A DNA stretch of 64,000 bases from contig NZ_FNIE01000017.1 in assembly GCF_900103985.1 (NCBI RefSeq), positions 62,001-126,000 of the forward strand, written 5' to 3'. The position numbers were made by a program, and so were the translations under genes. Positions within the stretch are counted from its first letter, which is position 1. Each line of letters opens with the position of its first letter. The notes beneath the pieces are model-generated. The model worked only from the letters and a program-made list of their open reading frames with translations. It ran no database searches and had not been told where the DNA came from. Origin of the DNA: Actinacidiphila guanduensis (lineage in GTDB: Bacteria; Actinomycetota; Actinomycetes; Streptomycetales; Streptomycetaceae). Positions 37,896 to 45,901 of this stretch are shown here, in pieces.

Positions 37896-38594
37896 ATGGT
37901 GGCCGTCCTCCTGGGAAGGCCGGTGAGACAGGTGACGGCCGTCGACACCCGCGGATTCTGGAAGATGCTGCGCGCGCTGCCGGTGCCGGACGACGCGGAG
38001 TTCCTGTACGGGCCGGAGCCCGACGGGCGGCTGCGCGAACGCAACCTGCGGCGTTACCACGAGCTCGTTGCCGCCACCATGGACGCCCGGGGGCCGCGGG
38101 TGATGATGGTGGGCGAGGCGCCCGGCTACCGCGGACACACCATATCCGGCGTGCCGTTCACCAGCGTGCGGCAACTGACGGCCAGACCCGGACTGATCAC
38201 CGGCGCCCCGGAAGGCGACGGCTTCGAAGTGCCGGAGCACCCCGCAGCGCGCTGGGAGCAGTCCTCCGCGATCGTCTGGCGGGCCCTGGCCGCCTGGCGC
38301 GGACCGCTTCCCCTGATCTGGGCTGTCTACCCCCATCACCCGCACGAGCCCGGACACCCGGCCACCAACCGTCCACCACGGGCCACCGAAGTGGCGGCCG
38401 GCGCGCCGATCGCCCTCAGCCTGGCCGAAGCGTTCGGCATCACCGACTTCCTCACCGTGGGCCGCAAGGCTCAGGGCGCCCTCGCCCGCGCGGGCATCCA
38501 GGCGACCCCCTTGCGTCACCCGGCCCAAGGCGGCGCCCGCGCGTTCACCGAGCAACTCGCCGCGTACAACGCCGCCCGAGGTCAGGATCGCTGA
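37896..38594 (+). CDS. Uracil-DNA-glycosylase superfamily protein
   Basis: A protein of up to 232 residues. MMVGEAPGYRGHTISGVPFTS resembles motif A (GEAPG...G.PF) of family 4/5-like uracil-DNA glycosylases, and LRHPAQGGARAF the motif-B region (HP). WAVYPHHPHEPGHPATNRPP lies between. The catalytic Asp of classical UDG is not evident, so it may be a base-recognition protein of the fold with another role. Starts at GTG 37923 or 37932 have better ribosome-binding context than the ATG given. It stands between hydrolase and wrbA-like genes without obvious partner. Confidence 0.7.
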   Translation: MVAVLLGRPVRQVTAVDTRGFWKMLRALPVPDDAEFLYGPEPDGRLRERNLRRYHELVAATMDARGPRVMMVGEAPGYRGHTISGVPFTSVRQLTARPGLITGAPEGDGFEVPEHPAARWEQSSAIVWRALAAWRGPLPLIWAVYPHHPHEPGHPATNRPPRATEVAAGAPIALSLAEAFGITDFLTVGRKAQGALARAGIQATPLRHPAQGGARAFTEQLAAYNAARGQDR

Positions 38595-38710
38595 AGGAGG
38601 CTTTCCTGCCGCCGGAACCCTCCGGAGGAACGACGGTCCGGCAAACGTTCATGGACAACCCACCGGCGGACCGTGCCACCGTTCGGCCGCAGCCTGCGGG
38701 TGAGTGGCGT

Positions 38711-38756
38711 TTGACGAAAGTCGACCGGTTGTCTACTTTAGATGACCGGTCGGCTA
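38711..38756 (+). promoter_or_regulatory. wrbA promoter with TetR-like operator
   Basis: TTGACG (38711-38716), 17 bases, then TACTTT (38734-38739) make a good vegetative promoter. TAGATGACCGGTCGGCTA (38739-38756), an 18-bp dyad with two mismatched pairs, overlaps the -10 and start site, as expected of a repressor operator. Confidence 0.65.
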
Positions 38757-38799
38757 GTACCTGGACCGGCCATATCTCAGCAGCCATCGGAGCCTCGTG

Positions 38800-39411
38800 A
38801 TGACCACCCCTGTCAAGCTCGCCATCGTCTACTACTCGTCCACCGGCACCATCGCGGAGATCGCCAAGGAACTCCATGACGCCGGCGTCAAGGCCGGAGC
38901 CGACGTCCGCCTGCTCAAGGTCGCCGAACTGGCCCCCCAGGCCGCCATCGACTCCAACCCCGCCTGGGCCGCCAACCAGGCCGCCACGGCCGACATCCTC
39001 GAAGCCACCCCGGAGGACATCGAGTGGGCCGACGCCGTCATCTTCGGCACCCCCACCCGCTTCGGCAACGTCTCCTCGCAGCTCAAGCAGTTCATCGACA
39101 CGCTCGGTGGCTTGTGGGCCGAGGGAAAGCTGGCCGACAAGGCCTACAGCGGCTTCGTGTCCACCGCCACTGCTCACGCCGGCCATGAGTCGACCCTCCT
39201 GGCCCTGTACAACTCCGTCCACCATTTCGGCGGCATCATCGTCTCCCCGGGCTTCACCCACCCCGCGAAGTTCACCGACGGCAACCCCTACGGCACGTCG
39301 CACGCCGACGGCCAGGGCGCCAACCCGGTCGAAGAGGTCACACGCACGGCCGCACGCATCCAGGCCGAGCGCGTCGTCAGGATCGCCGCCACCCTCAAGG
39401 CGGCCGCCTGA
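38800..39411 (+). CDS. wrbA: NAD(P)H:quinone oxidoreductase, WrbA family flavoprotein
   Basis: A 203-residue flavodoxin-like protein. YYSSTGTIAEIAKEL binds FMN phosphate; FGTPTRFGNVSSQLKQFIDTLGGLWAEGKL and ATAHAGHESTLLALYNSVHHFGGIIVSPG match WrbA closely. It reduces quinones by two electrons, avoiding semiquinone radicals. GGAG lies eight bases before the ATG at 38800. Next come muconolactone-isomerase-like and SnoaL-like genes, suggesting a small quinone/aromatic module. A repressor-like operator overlaps its promoter. Confidence 0.9.
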   Translation: MTTPVKLAIVYYSSTGTIAEIAKELHDAGVKAGADVRLLKVAELAPQAAIDSNPAWAANQAATADILEATPEDIEWADAVIFGTPTRFGNVSSQLKQFIDTLGGLWAEGKLADKAYSGFVSTATAHAGHESTLLALYNSVHHFGGIIVSPGFTHPAKFTDGNPYGTSHADGQGANPVEEVTRTAARIQAERVVRIAATLKAAA

Positions 39412-39484
39412 GCGCATCAGCCGCCTCACCCGCACCCGTGGCCGGCCTGCCTCTCCTCTCCGGTACGGAAACGGCCCGCTCCCG

Positions 39485-39516
39485 GCCGCGAGGGGGTGCT
39501 TGCCCCCTCGCGGCCA
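39485..39516 (+). terminator. Hairpin after the wrbA-like gene
   Basis: GGCCGCGAGGGGG and CCCCCTCGCGGCC are exact 13-base complements around a six-base loop (TGCTTG). No T-run follows, so it may only partly reduce transcription into the next gene. Confidence 0.6.
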
Positions 39517-39576
39517 GGGGCGGGGCCGGTCCGTCACGCGCGGGTGAATCAGCAGAAAAACCAGAAAGGATGGAAA

Positions 39577-39870
39577 ATGAGGGAATTCCTGGTCCAGCTC
39601 ACCACGACCGTTCCTGAGGGAACCGACCCCGAAGAGGTCACGCGACTGCGCGCCGCCGAAGCCGTCCGCGCCAGGGAACTGGCCGCCACCGGTCACCTCG
39701 GCCGCCTGTGGCGCCCGGTCGGCGAGATGCGCAGCATCGGTTTGTGGCGCGCCGAGGACGAAGCCGACCTGCGTGCGAACGTGCTCGGCACCCTGCCCCT
39801 GTGGCCGTGGATGACAGCCGATGTCACCGCGCTGCAGTCACACCCCAACGACCCGGGCCCCACCAGGTGA
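39577..39870 (+). CDS. Muconolactone delta-isomerase family protein
   Basis: A 97-residue protein of the muconolactone isomerase family (ferredoxin-like small subunit). MREFLVQLTTTVPEG, AAEAVRARELAATGHLGRLWRPVGE and LWRAEDEADLRANVLGTLPLWPWMTADV are diagnostic in style. Real muconolactone isomerases act in the beta-ketoadipate pathway; no other genes of that pathway are near, so it may isomerise a related lactone or be a quinone-oxidation accessory. AGAAAGGA precedes the ATG by six bases. Confidence 0.85.
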   Translation: MREFLVQLTTTVPEGTDPEEVTRLRAAEAVRARELAATGHLGRLWRPVGEMRSIGLWRAEDEADLRANVLGTLPLWPWMTADVTALQSHPNDPGPTR

Positions 39871-39904
39871 CCCACCACTTCCACGTCCGACCAGGAGGTA
39901 ACCG

Positions 39905-40279
39905 ATGAACGGCACGGCAGCAGCAGAGGACGCCATCCTGCGTGGCGTCATGGACCGATGGAAGTCCGCGGTGGACGCACACCAGCCGCAGCAGGCCGCC
40001 TCACTCTTCACCGAGGACGCCGTCTTCCAGGGCTTGCACCCCTACAGCGCCGGCCGCCAAGGCGTCGCCGACTACTACGACTCCCAGCCCACGGGGCTGA
40101 AGGCCGACTACCAGGTGCTGGAGACACGCAGGCTCGCGCAGGACGTCGTGCTCGGCTACCTGGGTGTCGACTTCTCCTTCACCGACAGGCCGACCCTCCA
40201 GGTCACCCTCAGTGTGGTGTTGAGACGGCTCGGCAACGAGTGGTACCTCAGCCACTACCAGGTGTCCAAGCTCGATTGA
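39905..40279 (+). CDS. SnoaL/NTF2-like protein (SgcJ/EcaC type)
   Basis: A 124-residue cone-fold protein of the NTF2 superfamily: ILRGVMDRWKSAVDAHQPQQAASLFTEDAVFQGLHPY is the N-terminal helix and strand set, and a final WYLSHYQVSKL strand ends it. These proteins bind small hydrophobic ligands or act as isomerases or oxidoreductase accessories. The strong AGGAGG site lies seven bases before the ATG. Only 34 bases follow the isomerase gene, so they are co-transcribed. Confidence 0.82.
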   Translation: MNGTAAAEDAILRGVMDRWKSAVDAHQPQQAASLFTEDAVFQGLHPYSAGRQGVADYYDSQPTGLKADYQVLETRRLAQDVVLGYLGVDFSFTDRPTLQVTLSVVLRRLGNEWYLSHYQVSKLD

Positions 40280-40296
40280 GCGTTCCCTGCACACTC

Positions 40297-40335
40297 ACGG
40301 CATGCCAGGCGCCTCCGCGCGCGGCATGCCGTTTT
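40297..40335 (+). terminator. Intrinsic terminator after the wrbA-like operon
   Basis: ACGGCATGCC (40297-40306) and GGCATGCCGT (40323-40332) pair perfectly around 16 bases, and TTTT follows (40332-40335). It ends the wrbA-like/isomerase/SnoaL unit. Confidence 0.75.
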
Positions 40336-40455
40336 GTGGCGCCAGGCCGCCGACAGGATCAAAGCGACCGCCTACCGCGCCCCAAGCAGACCGGAACGCG
40401 CACGGCGTCGCCGGAGCTGTCGAGCCGGCGGCAGCAGGTCCCCGGGCGCACGCCC

Positions 40456-41064
40456 TCAGACCCGGGCCGGGGCCTTGGCGCCGAGCAGCGCCAGGCAGTT
40501 GGCCCACAGGGTGCCCAACGTCGAGGTGTTGTTGTAGAGCTTGGCGAACAGGATCTGCCCCTCGAGCTGGGCGACCACCGACTGGGCAGCCGCACGCGTG
40601 TCCGGCACAGTCACCTCGCCGCGCTCCCGGGCTTCGGCGATGACTCCCGCGACCAGCTCGGCCTGAGCTTCGAAGATCTCCTGCAGACGTTCGCGTACGG
40701 CCTCGGTCTGGTTGCTCATTTCCAGGGAGAGATTGCCGAACAGGCAGCCCGAAATCGCCCCGCAGCTCTCCTGGCCGGTCCGCTGAGTGGCCTCCGTGGC
40801 CTCGAACAGCTGTCGCAGTCGGTCAAGCGGCTCGGCGTCGCCGCCCAGGATCCGGACCCACTCGCGTCGTTCCGAGTCCCAGTGCTCGTCGATCACCGCG
40901 AGGGCCAGGGCCTCCTTCGAATCGAAGAAGTAGTAGAAGCTGCCCTTCGGGACCCCCGCCGTCTTGCAGATCTCGGCTACGCCCAGAGCCGAGTAGCCGC
41001 GCTGCTCGATCAGAGAGTGCGCGGCGGTGAGGATCTTTTCCTTCGCATCGCTTGTCCGGCCCAT
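40456..41064 (-). CDS. TetR family regulator (NemR/AcuR-like)
   Basis: A 202-residue TetR protein. HTH at residues ~8-55 (EKILTAAHSLIEQRGYSALGVAEICKTAGVPKGSFYYFFDSKEAL). The C-terminal domain (CGAISGCLFGNLSLEMSNQTEAVRERLQEIF) is the TetR_C pattern with a Cys pair seen in electrophile/quinone-responsive NemR-like repressors. Convergent to the wrbA-like operon, whose operator shares CGGTCG half-site sequence with this gene's own upstream region, so it is a good candidate repressor for that operon. Confidence 0.86.
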   Translation of the reverse strand: MGRTSDAKEKILTAAHSLIEQRGYSALGVAEICKTAGVPKGSFYYFFDSKEALALAVIDEHWDSERREWVRILGGDAEPLDRLRQLFEATEATQRTGQESCGAISGCLFGNLSLEMSNQTEAVRERLQEIFEAQAELVAGVIAEARERGEVTVPDTRAAAQSVVAQLEGQILFAKLYNNTSTLGTLWANCLALLGAKAPARV

Positions 41065-41275
41065 GCGGCCGAGTATACGACCGATCGACTATATCGCGAT
41101 GGTGGTCCTCATTCGTTCTCCCGGAGATCGCGTCCCCTTCGGGGCCCGTTCCGCCGGCAGGAAGCAATCCGGAATCTGGTGCGCGAGCACGACCCCACCG
41201 GGCCGGTCTTCCCGGCGCTTCGGGCGCCAGACTGCCGACCGTCACCCGATCGGTGGCCACGCCGACCGGTCGCGG

Positions 41276-42091
41276 TCAGTGTGTGTCCCACCAGTCCGCG
41301 ATGAGGGCGGCGTAGGCGGCGGGCTGCTCCTCCCAGCAGAAGTGGCCGGCGCCCCGGACGAAGTCGGCCCGGCTGCCGGGGATGCGCTCGGCGAGGAAGA
41401 GCGCGTTCTCCTGGGGCACCACGGCGTCGTTCTCGCCCGCGACGACGCGGACCGGCGTGGTGATCCCGGGCAGCAGCCCGGCCAGCCGCGGCAGCTGCGC
41501 CGGGTACTGCTGCACGTAGGCGAGGGACTCGGCGAAGCGGCCGTCCCGGTAGGAGGCGATGTAGTCCTCCCTGACGTGCGCGGGAGCCGTGTAGCCCTTG
41601 ATCGTGCCGAGCGCGGTGTCCACGATCACGGCCGGGTCCACCTCGCGGTAGCGGTCCGGGTCGGGCTCCTCCACCCACTCCTTGAGGATGCCCGTCACGT
41701 TCACCGGCACGGCCGCGCCGCCGCTGCCCACCACCACGCTGCGGAACGCCCGCGGGTCGCGAGCGGCGGCGAAGAGCAGCGCCGAGGTGCCGATGTCGGG
41801 GCCCACGGCGTGCGGGCGGCGCAGCCCCAGCGCCTCCACCGCGCGCAGCACGAAACCGCCCATCGCCTCGGGCGACCGCAGCTCCCCCGCCCCCTGCGAA
41901 CCCCCGTACCCGGGCAGATCGAGGGCGACGAGCCGGGCATGCCCGGACAGCTGCTCCCACACACGCTCGAAGGCGTAGACACTCTCCGGCCAGGGACTGA
42001 GCAGCAGGGCGTCGGGGCCGGTGCCGCCGCTGTCGGCGTACCGGACGCGAAGTCCGTCCACAGTGGTGAACCGCGGCGAGATGGGGGACAT
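41276..42091 (-). CDS. Alpha/beta hydrolase
   Basis: A 271-residue alpha/beta hydrolase. LLLSPWPESVYAFERVW replaces the usual HG oxyanion motif with SPWP; the nucleophile elbow is VGPDIGTSALL with Asp, as in dehalogenase/epoxide hydrolases. GAGHFCWEEQP carries the catalytic His. Missing the HG dipeptide is unusual and may alter activity. The ATG at 42091 follows AGGAAGG. It is divergent from a TetR gene 204 bases away, with two related operator-like sites between. Confidence 0.83.
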   Translation of the reverse strand: MSPISPRFTTVDGLRVRYADSGGTGPDALLLSPWPESVYAFERVWEQLSGHARLVALDLPGYGGSQGAGELRSPEAMGGFVLRAVEALGLRRPHAVGPDIGTSALLFAAARDPRAFRSVVVGSGGAAVPVNVTGILKEWVEEPDPDRYREVDPAVIVDTALGTIKGYTAPAHVREDYIASYRDGRFAESLAYVQQYPAQLPRLAGLLPGITTPVRVVAGENDAVVPQENALFLAERIPGSRADFVRGAGHFCWEEQPAAYAALIADWWDTH

Positions 42092-42122
42092 GTCCGGGCC
42101 TTCCTGGTTTCGGGGACGATTG

Positions 42123-42140
42123 AAAACGACCGACCGTCTT
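42123..42140. promoter_or_regulatory. TetR operator-like site 1
   Basis: AAAACGACCGACCGTCTT is an imperfect dyad (six of nine pairs). It lies 32 bases upstream of the hydrolase start. Its complement shares CGGTCG-T-TTTT with site 2 near the TetR start. Confidence 0.5.
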
Positions 42141-42258
42141 AAACGTAGCACGAGCGATTCGGGGCGGCCGGCTGCGTCGCCGCCTCGGGATCAGCCGTGT
42201 CACGGGCGAGGCGGCTGTTTCGCCCATAGGTTCGGGCGGGTGCGGACGCGCTAAAGTT

Positions 42259-42276
42259 GAGCCGTCCGGTCGTTTT
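42259..42276. promoter_or_regulatory. TetR operator-like site 2
   Basis: GAGCCGTCCGGTCGTTTT, the partner of the site at 42123-42140 on the opposite strand, lies 20 bases before the TetR start codon. The two inverted sites each cover one divergent promoter. Confidence 0.5.
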
Positions 42277-42295
42277 AGATGCAAGGGAGGGCGGC

Positions 42296-42868
42296 ATGCC
42301 CCGGAAGAGCCTGCGCGGGGAGCTGGTCGCGGCGGCCACCGAGCAGTTCCACACCCTGGGGTACCACGCGGCCGGGGTGAAGACGATCGCGGACGCCGCC
42401 CACGCGCCCAAGGGCTCCTTCTACAACCACTTCGAGAGCAAGGAAGCCCTCGCCGTGCTGGCGCTGGAGGAGTACGGGCGCACCCGGCGCATCCCCGAGC
42501 TGCTCGACACCTCGGTGGACCCGCTGCAGCGGCTGCGCGCCCACTTCCAGTTCCTGCGCGAGGAGAACCTCGCCCACGCCTTCCGCCGCGGCTGCCTCGT
42601 CGGCGACCTGTCGGTGGAGGTGGCCGACAGCAGCGAGCCCGTCCGGGCGGCCGCCGGCCGGGCCTTCGCCAACTGGCGCGACGCCATCGCCTCGGCCGTC
42701 GGGAACGCCCAGCAGGCCGGGCTGGTCTCCCGCGCCGTGGACGCCGACACCCTGGCCCGCTTCGTCCTCAACGCCTGGGAGGGCACGCTGATCGCCGCCC
42801 GCGTCGAGCGCACGGCCCGACCCTACGAGGCGTTCTTCACCCTCGTCTTCGACACCCTCCTCACCTGA
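42296..42868 (+). CDS. TetR family transcriptional regulator
   Basis: A 190-residue TetR protein: HTH at residues ~5-55 (GELVAAATEQFHTLGYHAAGVKTIADAAHAPKGSFYNHFESKEAL). Like the 40456 gene it has an internal AFRRGCLVGDLSVEVADSSEPVRAAAGRAF segment of the NemR-like branch. AAGGGAGGG precedes the ATG at 42296. It is divergent from, and probably represses, the hydrolase at 41276. Confidence 0.86.
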   Translation: MPRKSLRGELVAAATEQFHTLGYHAAGVKTIADAAHAPKGSFYNHFESKEALAVLALEEYGRTRRIPELLDTSVDPLQRLRAHFQFLREENLAHAFRRGCLVGDLSVEVADSSEPVRAAAGRAFANWRDAIASAVGNAQQAGLVSRAVDADTLARFVLNAWEGTLIAARVERTARPYEAFFTLVFDTLLT

Positions 42869-42869
42869 C

Positions 42870-43170
42870 CCCGCCCGCTCGGGACCCCGCAGCCAGCCCG
42901 ACGGCCGCTGGGCGGTGAGCCGCCAAGATGAGGAGCACCGCCGCCGGCACCAGCGGCACGACGACCAGCCGGTCACGCGTCGGTGGCCTGGGTGTCCAAC
43001 TGCTGGGCGCTCGGACCGCCGACGTAGGTGCCATGCGGCAGCACGGCCCGCAGGGCGTCGAGCGTGGTCGTCTCGCCCGCGGACCCGGGCGGGTCCTGCG
43101 CGTGGACGGACACCTCGCTCCCGCCGTGGCCGGTGGGCCCGCGCGCCACCGCCGCGACACCCCGCGTGGC
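42870..43170 (-). pseudogene. MMPL-family transporter fragment, frameshifted
   Basis: On the minus strand two frames together read like the middle of an MMPL (RND-type lipid/drug exporter) protein: TLDALRAVLPHGTYVGGPSAQQLDTQATDA is interrupted by a stop near 42973, and a +1 shifted frame continues RDRLVVVPLVPAAVLLILAAHRPAAV, the expected next TM helix. No full-length gene surrounds it. This is a decayed remnant; the exact limits are uncertain. Confidence 0.6.
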
Positions 43171-43380
43171 ACGGGCCGTCGCCGTCGTGCGGGCGGCACC
43201 CTGTCCGGACGGAGGCCGGCCCCGGTCGCCGCCCCGGCGCGAACTCGGCAGGTACGCCGGTTGAGTAGGCGTACTCATGCCGAGCCAGGGGCGGCTGCCG
43301 CACGCTGTTCACACAACGGCGCGGCCCTGTCACCGACTGCCCGCCGATGGCACAGCAGCAGCCACTTTCAGGGGGATTTC

Positions 43381-43836
43381 ATGTCCAAGAAGCTCGTCGG
43401 CGCCTCGCTCGTCTCAGCTGCCGCCGTCGCGGCCGGCACCGTCGTATTGGTCACCTCCGCCGGTGCCGCGGCGCCCGCGAAGCCGGCCATCACAAAGGCC
43501 ACGGCCCGCTACGCGCCGTCGACCGGCGGTGCGGACGCCAGGCTCACCGTCACCGCCACCGTGGCCGACAACTCGGGCGTGCAGGGCCTGAAAGTGCTCG
43601 CGTGGCCGGCGAGTTCGGGCCTGGCGCCCAAGGCCGCCGAGATGAAGGCCGTCGAGAACGCCACGTGCAAGGCGACGTCGTCGACGGCCTCGGTGTGCAC
43701 CTACACCGTGGAGGACTCCGCCAAGGACGCGGCCGCGATGCCCGCGGGTACCTGGTACGTCTCCGTGCTCGCCACCGCCAAGGACAGGGGCACGACCTTC
43801 GCGCCCAAGGCCGCGACCTTCACCGTCAAGCACTGA
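43381..43836 (+). CDS. Secreted DUF5707-like protein
   Basis: A 151-residue exported protein. Residues 1-34 are a Sec signal (MSKKLVGASLVSAAAVAAGTVV, cleavage near SAGAAA). The mature part is a single Ig-like beta-domain (LTVTATVADNSGVQGLKVLAWPASS, a CKATSS...CTY disulfide, AGTWYVSVLATAKDRGTTF) as in Streptomyces DUF5707 proteins, of unknown function. CAGGGGGATTTC before the ATG is the ribosome site. It stands alone between remnants. Confidence 0.82.
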   Translation: MSKKLVGASLVSAAAVAAGTVVLVTSAGAAAPAKPAITKATARYAPSTGGADARLTVTATVADNSGVQGLKVLAWPASSGLAPKAAEMKAVENATCKATSSTASVCTYTVEDSAKDAAAMPAGTWYVSVLATAKDRGTTFAPKAATFTVKH

Positions 43837-43860
43837 GCTCTTTCGAGCACATCACTCTGG

Positions 43861-44245
43861 TCAAGATCACTGCCGGTTCGGGATCAGCGAGGCCACCGCC
43901 CACGCCTGCACCAGCACGGTCACCGGCCTGCTCGCCGAACGGGCGCCGGGCCTGCTGACGGTCCCGCGCGGAACAGATCCCGAGTTCGTCCTGCTGGACG
44001 GCACGCTCACCGAGTGCGACAGCGTCGGCGACGGCCCGGGGGCCGGCCGACTACTCCGCCGAGCACCGCCACGGGATGAACGTCCAGGTCGCCACCGACC
44101 CGGAAGGTCGGCTGCTGTGGCTCTCACCCGCACTACCGGGCCGAGCCACACTTGACCGCCGCCCGCTCCCACCTCATCATCCGCATCTGCGAACGCCAAG
44201 GCGTCCCAGTCCTGGCCGCCCTCGTCCGCGGTGTGCCGGGCGACG
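43861..44245 (+). pseudogene. Degraded transposase (IS5-type, DDE_Tnp_4)
   Basis: Three frames in succession read as a transposase: RFGISEATAHACTSTVTGLLAERAPG ... FVLLDGTLTECDSV, then after a shift in a G-run ADYSAEHRHGMNVQVATDPEGRLLWLS, then after another shift LTAARSHLIIRICERQGVPVLA. The LLDGTL Asp and HGMNVQV stretch are typical of the DDE_Tnp_4 family. At least two frameshifts inactivate it. No terminal inverted repeat was found. Confidence 0.75.
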
Positions 44246-44307
44246 TACTCCGCGACCGGCTCGGTGGTGCGGTCGATCGGGGTGGCGTCCAGAGTCTGTC
44301 CGATCGA

Positions 44308-44550
44308 TCATGTGCGGAGCCAGATGATGAGGGCTGCGGCGGTGACGGTGCCGAGGTGGACGTAGCCGCGTTTGTCGTATCTGGCGGCCACGGCTCAGGG
44401 CCGTTTCAGCTTGTTGATGGCCCGCTCGACGGTGTTGCGTTTCTTGTAGCGCTGCTTGTCGAAGCCGGGTGGTCGTCCGCCGCGTGAGCCCTTGCGCCGG
44501 CGGGCGGCCTGGCTGTCGGTCTTCTCCGGGATCCCGGACAGAACCTAGAC
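44308..44550 (-). pseudogene. C-terminal remnant of a second IS5-family transposase
   Basis: Minus-strand translation gives IPEKTDSQAARRRKGSRGG and RPPGFDKQRYKKRNTVERAINKLK, an in-frame TGA after KLKRP, then AVAARYDKRGYVHLGTVTAAA and LIIWLRT. This is the usual end of an IS5-family transposase with NTVER (the catalytic Glu). The 5' two thirds are missing. It abuts, and is unlike, the plus-strand remnant at 43861. Confidence 0.8.
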
Positions 44551-44606
44551 GGGCAGGCCGAGATGACGCGGGGTCTCGAACCAGAACTACTGATCGTCCT
44601 GGAACA

Positions 44607-45455
44607 TCAGCTACCGCGCCGCATCTCCCTCTCAAGGACGGCCCGAAAGGCGCGCGGGGGCCGACCGGTGAGGCGCTGGACGGTGTCGGTGATGCGGTCC
44701 TCCGCCCCTCCGGCGATGGCACGGTCCATGCCGGCCAGCATTGCGGCGAACTCCACCGGCACCTGCGTCGTGAGGCGATCGCGCATCTGCTCGTAGGACA
44801 GACGGCGGTGGACCACGGCCCGACCCGTGACCTCGGTGATGATCGCGGCGATGTCGTCGTAGCCGAGGGCCTCGGGGCCGGTGAGGACGAGATCGGTGTT
44901 GGGGGCCTGCTCGTCGGTCAGAGCGTGGACGGCGACGGCCGCGATGTCCTCGGCGTCGACGAAGCCGACCCGGCCGCTTCCGGTGGCGGTCCAGATGATG
45001 CCCTCGTCGCGGATGCTACGGGCGTGCGCGTGCTCGCCGGTGAAGTTCTGCATGAACCACGAGGGCCGCAGCACCGCCCACTGTTCGAACAGATCGGGCA
45101 GGGCCCGGTGCACCGTTCCCACCGCCGGGCCGCCCTCAGGGATGGCCGAGGAGCTCAGCAACACCGCGCGGTGCACGCCGGCGGTGCGGGCCTGACGGAG
45201 GAACGGCAGCATGATCGCCACGGGATCGGAGTCACCCAGGGGCGGTACGAGGTAGACGCGGTCGACGCCGTGGAGGGCGGCCGCGTGGGTGGCGGGGTCG
45301 TACCAGTCGAAGGGTACCGGCTCGGCGCCGGCGACCGGGGTGGCCCGGCGACTGGCGGCTCGGACGCAGTGGCCCAGGGCCGTCAACTGTGCGGCGGTGC
45401 GGCTGCCGGTGGTGCCAGTGGCACCGATGACCAAAGTGGTGCCGGCGGTGGTCAT
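44607..45455 (-). CDS. NmrA-like NAD(P)-binding oxidoreductase
   Basis: A 282-residue Rossmann protein of the NmrA/HSCARG or azoreductase-type atypical SDR group: TTLVIGATGTTGSRTAAQL binds the cofactor, FDWYDPATHAAALHGVDRVYLVPP and LRPSWFMQNFTGEH are family marks. YxxxK of classical SDRs is absent. It may reduce quinones or sense NADP. Its ATG overlaps the upstream SnoaL-like stop (ATGA), so both are one operon controlled by the divergent TetR gene. Confidence 0.85.
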   Translation of the reverse strand: MTTAGTTLVIGATGTTGSRTAAQLTALGHCVRAASRRATPVAGAEPVPFDWYDPATHAAALHGVDRVYLVPPLGDSDPVAIMLPFLRQARTAGVHRAVLLSSSAIPEGGPAVGTVHRALPDLFEQWAVLRPSWFMQNFTGEHAHARSIRDEGIIWTATGSGRVGFVDAEDIAAVAVHALTDEQAPNTDLVLTGPEALGYDDIAAIITEVTGRAVVHRRLSYEQMRDRLTTQVPVEFAAMLAGMDRAIAGGAEDRITDTVQRLTGRPPRAFRAVLEREMRRGS

Positions 45456-45877
45456 CGGCTGCTCCCGGCGAAGTCGGCGCCGGGCTCCTGGACGGCGAGG
45501 GGGTTCCAGTAGTCGCGGTAGGAGGTGATGTGTCCGTCTCGAACGGTCACGACGGCGATGTAGGTCATGTCGAAGGGAACGTCGCTCTCCACCAGGCGGC
45601 CGACGCCGCGCATCTCGACCACGATGGTCGCCGGATCGGTGGTCTGGTGGATCCGCAGGTCGGGGAAGTCGTGCAGGTCGATGTGGTCGGGGTAGTGCCG
45701 CATGTAGGCGGCGACGGCCTCCTTGCCCTCCAGCCGCCGGGGCCAGCCGTCGGGGGCGAAGGGGAACTCCATGAGGCCGTCCTCGGCCCACAGGTCGACC
45801 CACGCGGGAATGTTCTTGTCGAGCAGCAGTCGCAGGCCGTGGCGGTACAGATCCGCCGGGGATGTCGGTGCCGACAT
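45452..45877 (-). CDS. SnoaL/NTF2-like protein
   Basis: A 141-residue NTF2-fold protein: LYRHGLRLLLDKNIPAWVDLWAEDGLMEFPFAPDGWPRRLEGKEAVAAYMRHYPDHI in outline is the classical SnoaL start, ending SYRDYWNPLAV. Likely a small-molecule isomerase, cyclase or binding protein. First gene of the pair with the NmrA-like protein; its start lies 25 bases from the nearer TetR operator. Confidence 0.83.
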   Translation of the reverse strand: MSAPTSPADLYRHGLRLLLDKNIPAWVDLWAEDGLMEFPFAPDGWPRRLEGKEAVAAYMRHYPDHIDLHDFPDLRIHQTTDPATIVVEMRGVGRLVESDVPFDMTYIAVVTVRDGHITSYRDYWNPLAVQEPGADFAGSSR

Positions 45878-45901
45878 GGGTGTCCTCCAGTCGTAGAATC
45901 C

